Source: Sebastes aleutianus
Lineage: Eukaryota > Chordata > Actinopteri > Perciformes > Sebastidae
Reading direction: 5' to 3'
DNA: 64,000 bases
NCBI GenBank assembly: GCA_916700875.1
Contig: CAKAKS010000034.1
Coordinates: forward strand, 15,772,695 to 15,836,694
Below are positions 39,201 through 49,800 of the stretch, in pieces. The notes beneath the pieces were generated by a model, which was not told where the DNA came from, searched no databases, and worked only from the letters and a program-made list of their open reading frames with translations. Positions within the stretch are counted from its first letter, which is position 1. Each line of letters begins with the position of its first letter. Position numbers and translations under genes: made by a program.

Positions 39201-40936
39201 CAAACCATTAAATTGATTGGTTGCCAGATTAATCGATAATGAAAATAATCACAAACATGTTATCAGTCATCCGTTACTACTGCACTTGAACAGAAAATGC
39301 ATATAACGATTTTGAAATTTGGGTTCCAAATCATATCAAAGGTCTTATTAATAACGTTTTTATGTAGACAAATATTTTTGATAAATAATAATCTATCAAT
39401 AAAGAATAAAAGTATGGCTTTTCCTGAAAAAAAATATTACGATGTAAATTAATCATTTTTAAAATGTTGGTGGGTCCAAAACGAATGTTTTGTTTATCTC
39501 TGTGGAAGATAACGGATGTTTGGTTCCCACGTCTAACAAGGCTTGTGAGCCAACAGTATAATGACGTTGGTGTAACGTGGTATCTCTGTGTCATCAGTTA
39601 GTGTGTAACAAAATAAATATAAATGGCTGAGATTGACGATAGGTGCCTGGCAATGACTTCTTGTGAAGTAAATGCAATGGAACGGGGAGAGGGAGAATGC
39701 GACATCTAGTGGCTGAATGTTATCAATGGCACATTTAAATTCAAGGATTTGAGCATGCAGCCGTGTTCATTTTGACACACTGACCTAGTGCTACTGACTC
39801 AGAGGTTGATAACACATGTGTTAAAACAGCATAAGGCACCTTGGTCTCTGGTCTCGGCTTGGACGAACTCCTCCAGGTTGGCATCCAACAGGTCGGCCAG
39901 CTTGTTGAGGACTTCAGCTCGCTGCTCTGGGCTGCGCGCGGACCAGCCGGGGAAGGCTTTTTGAGCTGCCGCCACCGCCGCGTCCACCTGCAGGCAGCGA
40001 AGCACTGATAGATTAGCACATGTGACCTTCAGGTTGAGGCTTAAACAGAAAAAAAACTTGCTTGAACTCACATCTCATGTCCACACTGAGGCCACAACCT
40101 GTGCAGAGGGGTCACATCATATACACTGGGGGGGCGTCTGACTGCATGTACATTTTAATAATGGCTTGGATTTCATAAAATACTACAAGAACAGTACAGG
40201 AGCAGTAGTAGGATTAGGCCTAAATGATAACTTGCCAATGTTGCAAAAATATTCTAGGTTTATTGACATGTGTGTTTAATGATTACTTCACTGTTGACTT
40301 TGTAAAAGAGCAAAGGTGCATCCCTCTGACTATGAGCTCTCTGAAGCACTGTTTCACATGCAGCAAATGCATGCAAAATAAGAATCTGGTTTAAATGCAT
40401 CAACAGAACTTGTAATAAAATATAATCCAGGTCAATATCCCTGCAATAAAGACTACCTTTGTACAGTTTAAGATCATGATTGTTATCAACTGCAACATGT
40501 GTCAAACACAGGCCAAATGTATACTGCCAAAGAAGAACAGCACAGCCACCAATAGACCTCATATAACCCTATAAATATTTCTTAACATTTCTTCTTTGAC
40601 AACCTCAACATTAAAGCTTTACAAATGCATCATTTGCAGCAAATGAAAGCAGTCTGAACCATGGGTTGTATGCACGTGCATTCATTCTCAATACAAAACA
40701 GGCAACTGCAGAGAAAGTACCTGAAGCATAGTGCAGTATAATAAAACATCCTAAAGTAATATTACATGAGCCCTCTCCTGTTTGTGAGGATGACCCACCT
40801 CCTCTTTGCCGCTGTCAGGCACTCTGCAGTAGACCTCTCCGATGGACGGGTCGTAGGAGTCGATGTGGCTCCGACAAGGGACGAACTTCCCTCCGATGAA
40901 GTTCTCCAGAACCAGGTGCTCTGAGGTGTTCGGCAT
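35788..40936 (-). CDS. ALDH8A1: Aldehyde dehydrogenase 8 family member A1, complete, 7 coding exons
   Basis: Cytosolic NAD-dependent aldehyde dehydrogenase. The family is known as 2-aminomuconic semialdehyde dehydrogenase of tryptophan (kynurenine) catabolism, and was earlier described as a 9-cis-retinal dehydrogenase. Exons on the minus strand: 40936-40799, 39987-39840, 38518-38363, 38280-38131, 37994-37738, 36491-36330, 36240-35788. All introns are GT-AG and the phases agree. The joined length is 1464 nt, giving 487 residues plus stop, the same length as human. Visible landmarks are SPWNLP with the oxyanion Asn155, KPSE at 178-181, FTGS at 229-232, general-base Glu253 in LELGGKNP, nucleophile Cys287 in NQGEICLC, and EEIFGP at 390-395. 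The C terminus is the family-typical IKH. No frameshift or premature stop is seen, so the gene looks functional. The ATG is supported by alignment of the N terminus (LENFIGGKFVPC) with the human protein. HBS1L lies upstream on the same strand. Confidence 0.97.
36330..36491 (-). CDS. ALDH8A1: ALDH8A1 coding exon 6, catalytic cysteine exon
   Basis: Encodes residues 284-337 (GEICLCTSRIYVERS to SKEHLAK). Nucleophile Cys287 is the fourth residue of the exon, with Cys289 beside it as in human. The exon is in phase 0 at both ends. The acceptor is ctctcag|ggagaa and the donor is cgaag|gtgatg. Confidence 0.97.
37043..37500 (+). mobile_element. TTAAAGGGGACATATCATG element in ALDH8A1 intron 5
   Basis: Begins ttaaaggggacatatcatg. 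Its interior has ctgattggtcagcgcattgc and a C-rich stretch (ccccccctccc). The expected opposite inverted end is not evident, so it is probably 3' truncated. The right boundary is approximate. Confidence 0.7.
37738..37994 (-). CDS. ALDH8A1: ALDH8A1 coding exon 5
   Basis: Encodes residues 198-283, with the cofactor-binding GTGPKAGDAL and FTGS segments and the catalytic base Glu253 in LELGGKNPAIIF. It ends in phase 0 after FNNQ at cag|gtaaga, so the catalytic cysteine falls at the start of the next exon. Confidence 0.97.
38131..38280 (-). CDS. ALDH8A1: ALDH8A1 coding exon 4
   Basis: Encodes residues 148-197. It carries SPWNLP, including oxyanion-hole Asn155, and the NAD-contacting KPSE motif. 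The acceptor is ttatag|ctggtc and the donor is ggctg|gtaagg. Confidence 0.97.
38363..38518 (-). CDS. ALDH8A1: ALDH8A1 coding exon 3
   Basis: Encodes residues 96-147 (GKTLTFARTIDIPRS to RCPVGV). It begins and ends within codons in phase 1. The acceptor is gttacag|gtaaaa and the donor is gtgg|gtgaga. The following intron is only 82 bases. Confidence 0.96.
38780..39106. mobile_element. Element ending TGGGTGAAGTATTCCTTTAA in ALDH8A1 intron 2
   Basis: The right end ctgggtgaagtattccttta is a family-like terminus. The body includes cgcaggcgcactactcgtcc. The left boundary is estimated from the composition change. Non-coding. Confidence 0.6.
39337..39741 (-). mobile_element. Family B element, copy 3, in ALDH8A1 intron 2
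   Basis: Carries aaggtcttattaataacg, ggtgggtccaaaacgaatgt, tggttcccacgtctaacaag and gcgacatctagtggctgaat. It is near full length and ends about 100 bases before exon 2 (39840-39987). Confidence 0.83.
39840..39987 (-). CDS. ALDH8A1: ALDH8A1 coding exon 2
   Basis: Encodes residues 47-95 (VDAAVAAAQKAFPGW to AETRDQ) plus the first base of Gly96. The acceptor is ctgcag|gtggac and the donor is caag|gtgcct. This is the N-terminal helical part of the NAD-binding domain. Confidence 0.96.
40799..40936 (-). CDS. ALDH8A1: ALDH8A1 coding exon 1
   Basis: Encodes residues 1-46, from MPNTSEH to DSGKEE, and ends in phase 0 at GAG|gtgggt. The start codon is at 40936-40934. A sequence resembling a 3' splice site (tttgcag) sits two bases before the ATG, so an untranslated upstream exon is possible but not shown. 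Confidence 0.95.
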
Positions 40937-41341
40937 AGCTGCAAACTGGTGATATCAAACTAATACAACAGACTGAGAGGAAAAACTGCAGAGTGCTGCA
41001 GTCAATGTCTCCAACCAAAGAATCCAACTTTAAAGAGATTGGTAACTTTGCTTTGAACTGATCCTCCCACTTTGCAGCAGTGGCCTATACTCACATTTCA
41101 CAATAAAATCCACACTATGGTGTAGGCTAATTATTCTCCCAGGCACTGGTTAAGACACAAAGTTCTCATAGCTACTGATAAGGGCTCATTAAATAGATCA
41201 ATCAAGGTCTCCAAAGCAGGTTCATAAATGAATAATAAGGTTCATGTTTACCACTATTATACCCCTCAGCAGTGGCGGATTCAGGCTGTCGCCATATACG
41301 CTGTTGGGCAGCCTGTATGGTACTACATCAGGTTTTCTGGA

Positions 41342-41536
41342 CTTTAAAGGGATAGTTCGGGTGTTTTGAAGTGGGGTTATATGAGGTACTTCTCCATCAT
41401 CAGTGTATTACCGACAGTAGACAGTACGCCCCTAGTTTGGCGAAACAGAGTACCGACATAGGAGCAAAGCAATGTACTGCTGTGGATGGGGCCAGCAGCA
41501 AAACATATTTTAGGCACCTAAAACAAAGTCTCATCT
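41342..41536 (+). repeat. Truncated copy of the 'ggatagttcgggtgttttg' element
   Basis: Matches the left arm of the large palindromic element at 47606-48479, from the terminal motif through gcaatgtactgctgtgg and agcaaaacatattttag. It is cut off where the 33-bp minisatellite begins. Only the left portion is present. Confidence 0.85.
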
Positions 41537-41553
41537 AAAAAAAAATTCTCTAG

Positions 41554-42330
41554 TTAAGGCCACCCTAGAGGGCATGCTTTCTCCATGTAAGGCCACATTA
41601 GAGGGCATGTTTTCTCCATTTAAGGCCACCATAGAGGGCATGTTTTCTCCATTTAAGGCCACCATAGAGGGCATCTTTTCTCCATTTAAGGCCACCCTAG
41701 AGTACATCTTTTCTCCATTTAAGGCCACATTAGAGGGCATGTTTTCTCCATGTAAGGCCAACCTAGATGGCAAGTTTTCTCCATTTAAGGCCACATTAGA
41801 GGGCAAGTTTTCTCCATTTAAGGCCACCCTAGAGGGCATGTTTTCTCCATTTAAGGCCACCCTAGAGGGCATGTTTTCTCCATTTAAGGCCACATTAGAG
41901 GGCATGCTTTCTCCATTTAAGGCCACCATAGAGGGCATCTTTTCTCCATTTAAGGCCACCCTAGAGGGCGTGATTTCTCCATTTAATACCTGCCTAAAGG
42001 GCAAGTTTTCTCCATTTAAGGCCACCCTAGAGGGCAAGTTTTCTTCATTTAAGGTCACCCATAGAGGGCATGTTTTCTCCATTTAATACCTGCCTAAAGG
42101 GCATGTTTTCTCCATTTAAGGCCGCCCTGGAGGGCAGGTTTTCTCCATTTAAGGTCACCCTAGAGGGCATGTTTTATCCATTTAAGGCCACCCTAGAGGG
42201 CATGTTTTATCAATTTAAGGCCACATTAGAGGGCATGTTTTCTCCATTTAAGGCCACCATAGAGGGCATGTTTTCTCCATTTAAGGCCACCCTAGAGGGC
42301 ATATTTTCTCCATTTAAGGGCACCCTAGAC
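41554..42330. repeat. 33-bp minisatellite, about 23 units
   Basis: Tandem unit of 33 bases with the core ggccaccctagagggcatg plus a tttctccatttaa segment, in about 23.5 near-identical copies. Because 33 is divisible by three, long open frames run on both strands: the plus-strand unit is EGMFSPFKATL and the minus-strand unit is MPSRVALNGEN. One unit near 42053 carries an extra base that shifts frame. It lies about 620 bases upstream of the ALDH8A1 start codon. A fragment of another repeat family abuts its left side. Confidence 0.95.
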
Positions 42331-45300
42331 ACCCTAGGGCAGCCCTCACTTTACAAGAGTATTTTCAGTTATTTTTGGTTGGACTTATTTTTCATTGAGC
42401 CCAATAAGGAGTAACATGCGCAAACTTGGACTCTTCCATTATGTTGGCATAAAGGTTAAGCTTCTAAATTCATTCTTGGACTTGGGAACATAATTTGATA
42501 TGTGATGAGATTGTCCTCAAAGTGCCCAGGGAAAAAAAAAACTGGAAACGGGTCAAGTGCCATCTGCTGACGGAGATGTCATAAATACCTTGAGGTGAGA
42601 TTGTTTTGTTGCAGGGAAAGAAGAGCAACACACAGGTTTTTAACGATGTAAATGTTGAAGACTAACCTGTTTTTAATAGTCACAGGAGGGCTGTGGCTTA
42701 TATCTTACCTTTGTATTGGACATCGCTCACACATGTTGTATTGTATTCCTATGAGCACAAGGAGAAATGCTGTAGCTTGAAGGGTCACAAAGGAACTCAC
42801 TCTGTTGTGACAATGTAAATGTACACTACATACTGTTTTTCTTGAGACGTACTAATTAGATTATGGTGCCTTTACTTAAAGTTTTAGGCTTTTGTACACT
42901 AATGACAACAACCGAGTGTTTTTGAAAGTGCTTATTCAGAGAGATGTCTGGTGAGGAAGCCACAGCATTAGTCATCCATTTACAGAGAAAGTGATTCATT
43001 GTCACGGTACGGACCACCAGACAGACTGTCAGCATTAACAACATGCTCTTATTATTCTAGATGCCTTCAGGGCCCCTCAGAGGTCTGTAGAGAGATTCAG
43101 GCTTTGTATTTCAAATGTGTTCCAAGGTGACTGACACATATTTGACTGCATAATGCCCTTTTTTTATGTATTTCTCAATAGCACAATAATTTGCTAGCCT
43201 GACGAAACATGCCTCAAGTACATTGTAGGAATGCATGTGTAGAGGACAGGAGACCTTGCATGTTGCTGAACATCATCGGTATCACATAAATATGCCTTTC
43301 AGTCTGTGTGTACTTGATCTCACTGCTGTTTCTGGAGTCTGAATAAGTCGTGATTTTTTGAGACCTTTGCCTCGACCACATTATGTAATTTTGCAGTGTT
43401 TGTGACTGATGCCATGGCAATGCAGCCAGCAACTGTGGTAGTGAGTCATATTATATATTCAGTTATATTAGATTAAGTGAATATTAATTAGCAGTATGTG
43501 TCAAGTTTAACGGAGATAATAGAATCACCTCAAAGCAGGTCAAAAGAGGATAGATAGTCAAAGCTGCGGTTGCTGGTGAATGAGTCACAAAAACTGCCAA
43601 ATCATGTAATGAACAGATATAATACAACATTTTAAAAATATTAAAAAGCATTTAAATCCAATTATTATTTGTTTAACTACTTTTGCAAGTAGTTAATGTT
43701 TTTAAATATATTCTTTTTTTTCAATTTTATTTTTTTCCCTTTTTGTCTCTGGGTTTCATGACTCCGCTATGAGTTGCTAATATTCCGATATTTTTGAAGG
43801 GTGCATATATATCGATAAGAATATTCAAATAAACAGATGGCTATCTAAATAAATAAATAAAATGACAACAATCATATTTCTGTTTTTCTGTTCATTCTCT
43901 GCATAACTAACCTTTAGCCAACTTTGATGCACACGCACTTTCCTGTGTACGCATACAGGAACTATAGAGATTGCTCACCGTTAATCAGACACATAATCTG
44001 ACAACACCTTTCGTAACACATTTCTGTTATTAATAACGATCTAATAAAAGATCTCACACCGGAAACCCTCATAAATGCAAACAAGACATCTGGCATTATA
44101 TGCATTACACTCATACTGTAGATTGTAATTCTTGTTATTTAACTCAATTTACCACTTTTGTTCTTTTAATTTGGGTACTGTCCTCTCTTCAGGTGTCACA
44201 ATTACTTTTTGATGATCGTAGGGCTTTTGCAGACAGGTGAGCACACTTTGCTTGCTTTTTGTCCCTCTCTTGAGGTGGTATTTTGTGCTCAAACATGTCC
44301 ACATTTAATCTTATTTTTCTTTGATTGACTGCAGAAAATAAAAGACAGAAAGTCTTCTCGTCATTGTTAATTAAATGATGATCTCATCTGATGTTTCCTG
44401 TCTCTCACACCTCTTTGACTGTACATTTTCCTCATCTCTCCGTCTTTCTACCATCTCAACAATGACAAAAAAGTTTGTAAACTTTGCCCACCGCAGTTTC
44501 ACATGCATATGTCGTCTCAGAGTCCGAAACTAGAAACTGTAAACAAGTTAAAGTGTTGTGGGCATGTCTTTTAAACTCTGAATTAATTTTCCCCTTCTAT
44601 ACGCACTCAGTGCATCTTCTGTGGTGCTTTCCACTCCAGCTGTGTCACTGTCAAACATGACGGGAAATGATCACCTCTACATTCTCACTTTCTACCTTTA
44701 TGTATTTTGACAGACAGAAATCCCCAGTTTATCTCAGCGCTTTAGTGCCAGAGTTTTTGCTGGCGTGCCGGACGCTTTTTGTTCACAGGCTGTATGCCAT
44801 AAACCTGTCACAGATTTTTTTTTCCAGTTGAATAGAACGGGGTGCTTCAAACTGCTGAAATCAAAACTCAAGCCACAGATTACTGATGATATGTTCATTT
44901 TTGCATCGTCTTCCTTCACACCGCCTTCACCAACACATCGACAAACAGAAACGCAGCTCCTTCAACCTCCTCCTCCTCTTAGCGGAGTCTTTGATAGAAA
45001 AAAAAACACAGATGAGCACTTCAAAAAGCATGTTGGTGCTTTACTGTAGAAGCATTTCAAGTATCTTTTGTTAACATAAATGAGAATTATGTCTCTTTAT
45101 CCAGATGTGAAAATTTGAGTTTCCCTTTTTTTGTTCACAAGCTGCTCTACCTTGGTTAGAGTGGACCGTGTCCCCTTGGCTATGTAATTTCAGATGCAAA
45201 CATCCTTACGGTAAAAATAATATTAAATGATTTGCCTTCAACTCCTGCAAGACATAACATCTCTTTCTGTTATTTATGTTTATAAATAATAAAATTAGTC

Positions 45301-46037
45301 ATTTCATGCCAGTGGTTTTGATTAGGAGAGCCTTATGCAAAAAAAAGCTGTGATGTAAATCCTCATCTTAACTTTTACATAAAGAAGAAATGTGGACTTC
45401 TTTCACTCCATACATACAGCAGAGAGCAAACATCGTGCTTACACCACAGCTGATTTGTTCACTGCTCCAGTTAAACGATTAAAAGTTAAACCGGGATTCT
45501 TACTTTTTCAGTAAAAGATAAATGATGAGCTATGGATCCTTCAAGGAAAGCACAGTGACATTAATCACTGTGGAAATCTCAGTGCGGTAAGATTGTCTTT
45601 TGGAGTCGGATTATATTACTGTTTTGGCTTGATCGAACGGCGAATTTAGAGAAAACACGTTTTTACTAACAAACGCGTGGTCAGATGGGGGGGAAATGTG
45701 AAGTTGGGGGGGGGTAGCTGGGTAATGTGCCCGTTTGGCCGGAGGAGGCTGCTCAGCATCTTGCCACATGGTATCTGTGCAGTTAGTGTTGATCAGAGCA
45801 GTCAGGTGAAGCAGCCGCTGCGCTGGATGGAGAGGTGGGATGGATGAATGTGACGCTCTGAGTCTCTCTTGAGGAATTGCACTTCGTCTCTGGCTGCATG
45901 CAGTCTCCAGAGCAAGGCCGGTCCGGCTCTGTTTCGATGGAAATGAATGCTCTTCATTCTTTGATCTGCAGTGAGGAAAAAAATCAAAAGGAAATTGACT
46001 AAGGACACTTCATCAAGGATGGAAAAACAGAACAGTT
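42331..46037. other. Intergenic interval between HBS1L and ALDH8A1
   Basis: AT-rich with no recognised exon, and a run of G (ggggggg) near 45710. Any ALDH8A1 promoter or untranslated exon would have to lie between 40937 and here, but no clear TATA box or CpG-rich segment is visible. Confidence 0.55.
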
Positions 46038-46505
46038 AACGTAAGTAAAACCGAACGCTGAATAAGACATTTTTGGGCGACCAAAAGGGTTACAATTAAT
46101 TTGCATGAACTGAAAACACACTGAAAGGATTAAAGTTGTAAGACGAATAAACACGGACAACTCCCAGACTGGACTACACCGTGATAGAAACCTGTCAATC
46201 ACAAGGTAGCCACGCCCTATAGCATACCCTGCTTAATGGTCTATTTGACTCTAAATGGGACCATAATTTACTAAATGAACATCATGCTGTATTGAAGAAG
46301 ACTTGAAACTAGTGATTGAGACCATAAACTCATGTTTACAATGTTTACTGAGGTAATAGATCAAGTGAGAAGTAGGCTCATTTTCTCATAGACTTCTATA
46401 CAATCAGACTTCTTTTTTGCAACCAGAGGAGTCGTCCCCTGCTGGCTATTAGAAAGAATGCAAGTTTAAGGCACTTCTGCATTGGCTTCACTTTTCAGAC
46501 CCTTT
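46038..46505 (-). mobile_element. Family G element, copy 2, in the HBS1L 3' flank
   Basis: Reverse complement of the 22755 copy (tggtctatttgactctaaat, ctcatagacttctatacaat, caagtttaaggcacttctgc). It begins about 240 bases past the HBS1L stop codon, so it probably lies in the 3' UTR or just beyond. Confidence 0.85.
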
Positions 46506-46742
46506 TCAGTCTGGAAACACAGATATTTTTCCATACTAACTTTTCTTTTTTTTCCATTCTTATCCAGCCCTAGATATTACTAAAATCAAATTAAATTCCA
46601 TAAGTTTCCATACTGTGTAGGAACCCTGAAGATAAATAGAGTAGAAAGCTGCAGTATACACCTGTAGTTTAAAACATCAACCCGTTTTTATGCAATAACA
46701 CACAATCTATATGTTGTTTTTGTCTTCGTCCTCAAGTTAGTC

Positions 46743-46896
46743 TCACTTTACCTCGGTGACAACCCCTGCAGCAATGGTGGAGCCGACATATCTGAGCATG
46801 AAGCGGCCCAGCTCCTTGTAGTCCTTGTACAGCTCTAATGACACCGGCCTCTGGGTCTGGATTTCCACGATGGCATTCATGCCTTTACTCAAACAC
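46743..46896 (-). CDS. HBS1L: HBS1L terminal coding exon
   Basis: Encodes CLSKGMNAIVEIQTQRPVSL then ELYKDYKELGRFMLRYVGS and TIAAGVVTEVK, with stop TGA at 46745-46743. Compared with the human sequence as remembered, Phe is replaced by Cys near the exon start, RYGGS reads RYVGS, and the last Glu is missing. No AATAAA or ATTAAA is seen in about 800 bases downstream. Confidence 0.96.
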
Positions 46897-49800
46897 CTTA
46901 ACAGGAAAGACACACACACAGGAGGTAAGGATAACACACCCACCTGGATTTCTTTTCTTGTTTTTTCTCTTTCATTTGATTATGTTTTATCTACCATATT
47001 TAATGAAGTAGAAAGTAATATGAAGCACTTTCCTGAGGAAATTTTAAAGTTGTTGTGGGTGACACTATTCATCGCTTCAGTGCAGCACACAGTAAATAAA
47101 ATCCTTTATGTGTACTGCATATTTGTAATATGAAAATGCAATACAATGCACACTCACTTTGGTTTCTTCTTGAGGACCTCACCGCTGCTCTTGTGCAGAA
47201 CGCTGATCAGTTTCCTAATGGTGGCCGGCTCACTGACTGTTTGGTAATGCAGCAATACCTACACCGAGCACACACACACAAACACAAACGATGAACAAAC
47301 ATGCGCATAGAATGAAAGTGAGACAGAGTTGTAAGCCTGTACATCCAGTACACACGCTAACGTAAAAAAAACAGTTGGTATGATTGTGTGTGTGAATGTG
47401 TTTATTTGCACTCACTGGGAAGCCTTTTGTGATGGGGACCTCGATATTGAAGAGAAGGATGCGGGCTTTGAATCGAGTACAGGCTCGAATAGGCTCCTTG
47501 GGATCACAGAACACACAGCCCACACTGGAAGGAAGCAGTTATTACTTAATATATAGTCAAATGTGCACGATCCAAACATACTGTATACATTACAGTTTAA
47601 ATATGTTCAAAGGATAGTTCAGGTGTTTTGAAGAGGAATTGTACGAGGTACTTATCCATAGTCATAGTGTTTTTATCCTACAGTAGATGATGGTCGGCAA
47701 CCCCCAGTTTGGAGAAACAGACAGGAGTACCAGTACGGGAGCAAGGCAATGTACTGCTGTGGACGGGGCCAGTAGCAAAACATATTTTAGCCACCTAAAA
47801 GAAAGGCCCACCTGAACAGTTTAAGTGTACTCCATATTTAAAATATTTTCACCACTTGATCTTGCGGGTAACTGAAACCGTTGTATCCATCTATGCTCTC
47901 GCCAAAGCCACCAGACTCCATTGAAAAAACCTGCAATTTTACCTCGCAGAACACGGGGGTTGCTGGTCTACCGCTGCCTCTATCGGGTTGTTTGTTTGTG
48001 CAATTATGTGACTTTGATGAATCCGAACTACCCAAAGTCACACAATAAGACAAACAAACTAACCGGTTGAGGCAGCGGTCGACCAGTGACCTCTGTGTTC
48101 TGCGAGGTAAAATTACTATTGTTTTCAAAGGCAGTCTGGCTGCTTTGGCGAGAGCATAGATATAGGCTTCAGTTCCCCGATGAAAACATAGACTTTATAG
48201 CGGTTTCTCGGCAAGGTAAAGTGGAGAAAATATTTTAGATATAGCGTACACTTAAACTGATATTGATTGTTTTAGGTGGGCCTTTCTTTTAGGTGGCTAA
48301 AATACGTTTTGCTGCCTGCCCCGTTCACAGCAGTACATTACTTTGCTCCCGTGCTGGTACTCCTGTCTGTCTCTCCAAACTGGGGGCGTGCCGACTGTCA
48401 TCTACTGTAGGTAATACACTGACTATGGATAAGTACCTCATACAACCCCACTTCAAAACACCCAAACTATCCCTTTAAACAGACTTATATTAAATAAACA
48501 GAGGCAACAATGTTTTTACTTGATCTTGATGATGTCCATGCCGGTGACCGTCAGGCTGACGTGGTCTCCTGCTGCAGCCCAGTCCAGAGGCTCGTCGTGT
48601 AGAGTGATACCTGCAGTACACATAGACAGAGTGTAATTCTCCCTGCTGCCACAAGATAGCAGCATTCATCACTACTTACTCAATAGTCGCCCACATTTCA
48701 GAGATGTACAAAAAGGCGCACTCAGATGCAGGTGTGTTCGAAGCTGACGTGTTATTTACTCAAAGGGGAAAACAAACCAGTTATTAATGTCAGCACAGCT
48801 TAGTGGAGAACCCTGCCTGAGGAAGTTTATTATAATCCTTATTTAATTTAAGATGTTTTAATGACTTGTACTGTACAGTATGTATGTGTGAGTGTTTACT
48901 TTTGCTGTTAGATGCTGACAATAAGTAATGAGTGATGGGTTTTCTAGACGCAGAAGCAAGCAGGATAATATGTTCGTCCTAAATCGCATACTATGCACTA
49001 CATACTAAATATGTGTACTATCGTTCAACATACTTTTTGAGTGAATAAACAGTAGTATGTATCTTTTTCGGACGCACTGAGCTATAATTTACGTCGTCAC
49101 TTCCTGAGAGCCTCCTTGCTGGTTGCAGACGAGTAACCATGGTAACCCGTGCCAACCTCATGTGACCAAAACGACGGTTTGTGAGAATCAAAGTCTGAAT
49201 TATTCTAAAATATATATTACTCCTATCAAAGTGAAATCTTATCTTACACTTAAAGTATTATTGATGTTACAGAGCTGTCCGTTAGCGTCTATTCTATTGC
49301 CACCGTAGTGTCCAGTGTTGCATACTGAAATATTTCACCGGAACTAGTATGCAATTTGCGTACTATTGGTTTCATACATACTAAAAAATCTCACATGCTG
49401 TTTTAGCGTACTAAATAGTGTGTTAGTGTGGAAGTTTGGACACAACCAGTCTTTTTTATTTAGGTATTTCCACCTCTGTCGTGGGTCCTTGCGTGATCAT
49501 CTTTGTCAGCATACAAGCAGCTATCTGTGGCAGAGGCAGGTTCAGAAGCACAGGCTTCATGCTCTGCTACTGCAGATAAGTGCAATAACGGAGCTTTGAT
49601 GAGACTTTGTTTTCACAGATTTTTGTTTTAGAGGATTTTTGTGTGCCCTTTTTTCTCATTGCCATCTGTGAAAAAAATGCTCTGTCGGACTGCATGAAAA
49701 TGAAGTACCAAAGTCAGCCACCTTGCCAGGCTGGCAGCAAAGACACACACAAAGCGCGTACCTTTGACAGTGCAGGTTTCATTGGGAGGCATAGCCAGTA

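Noticed and set aside
41554..42330. CRISPR-like array of short direct repeats
   Set aside because: The units are contiguous with no unique spacers, and the genome is a vertebrate.
41531..42414. Long repeat-peptide open frames on both strands (183, 170 and 114 codons)
   Set aside because: They are by-products of a 33-base tandem unit without stop triplets. They show no recognised domain and no splice or start context.
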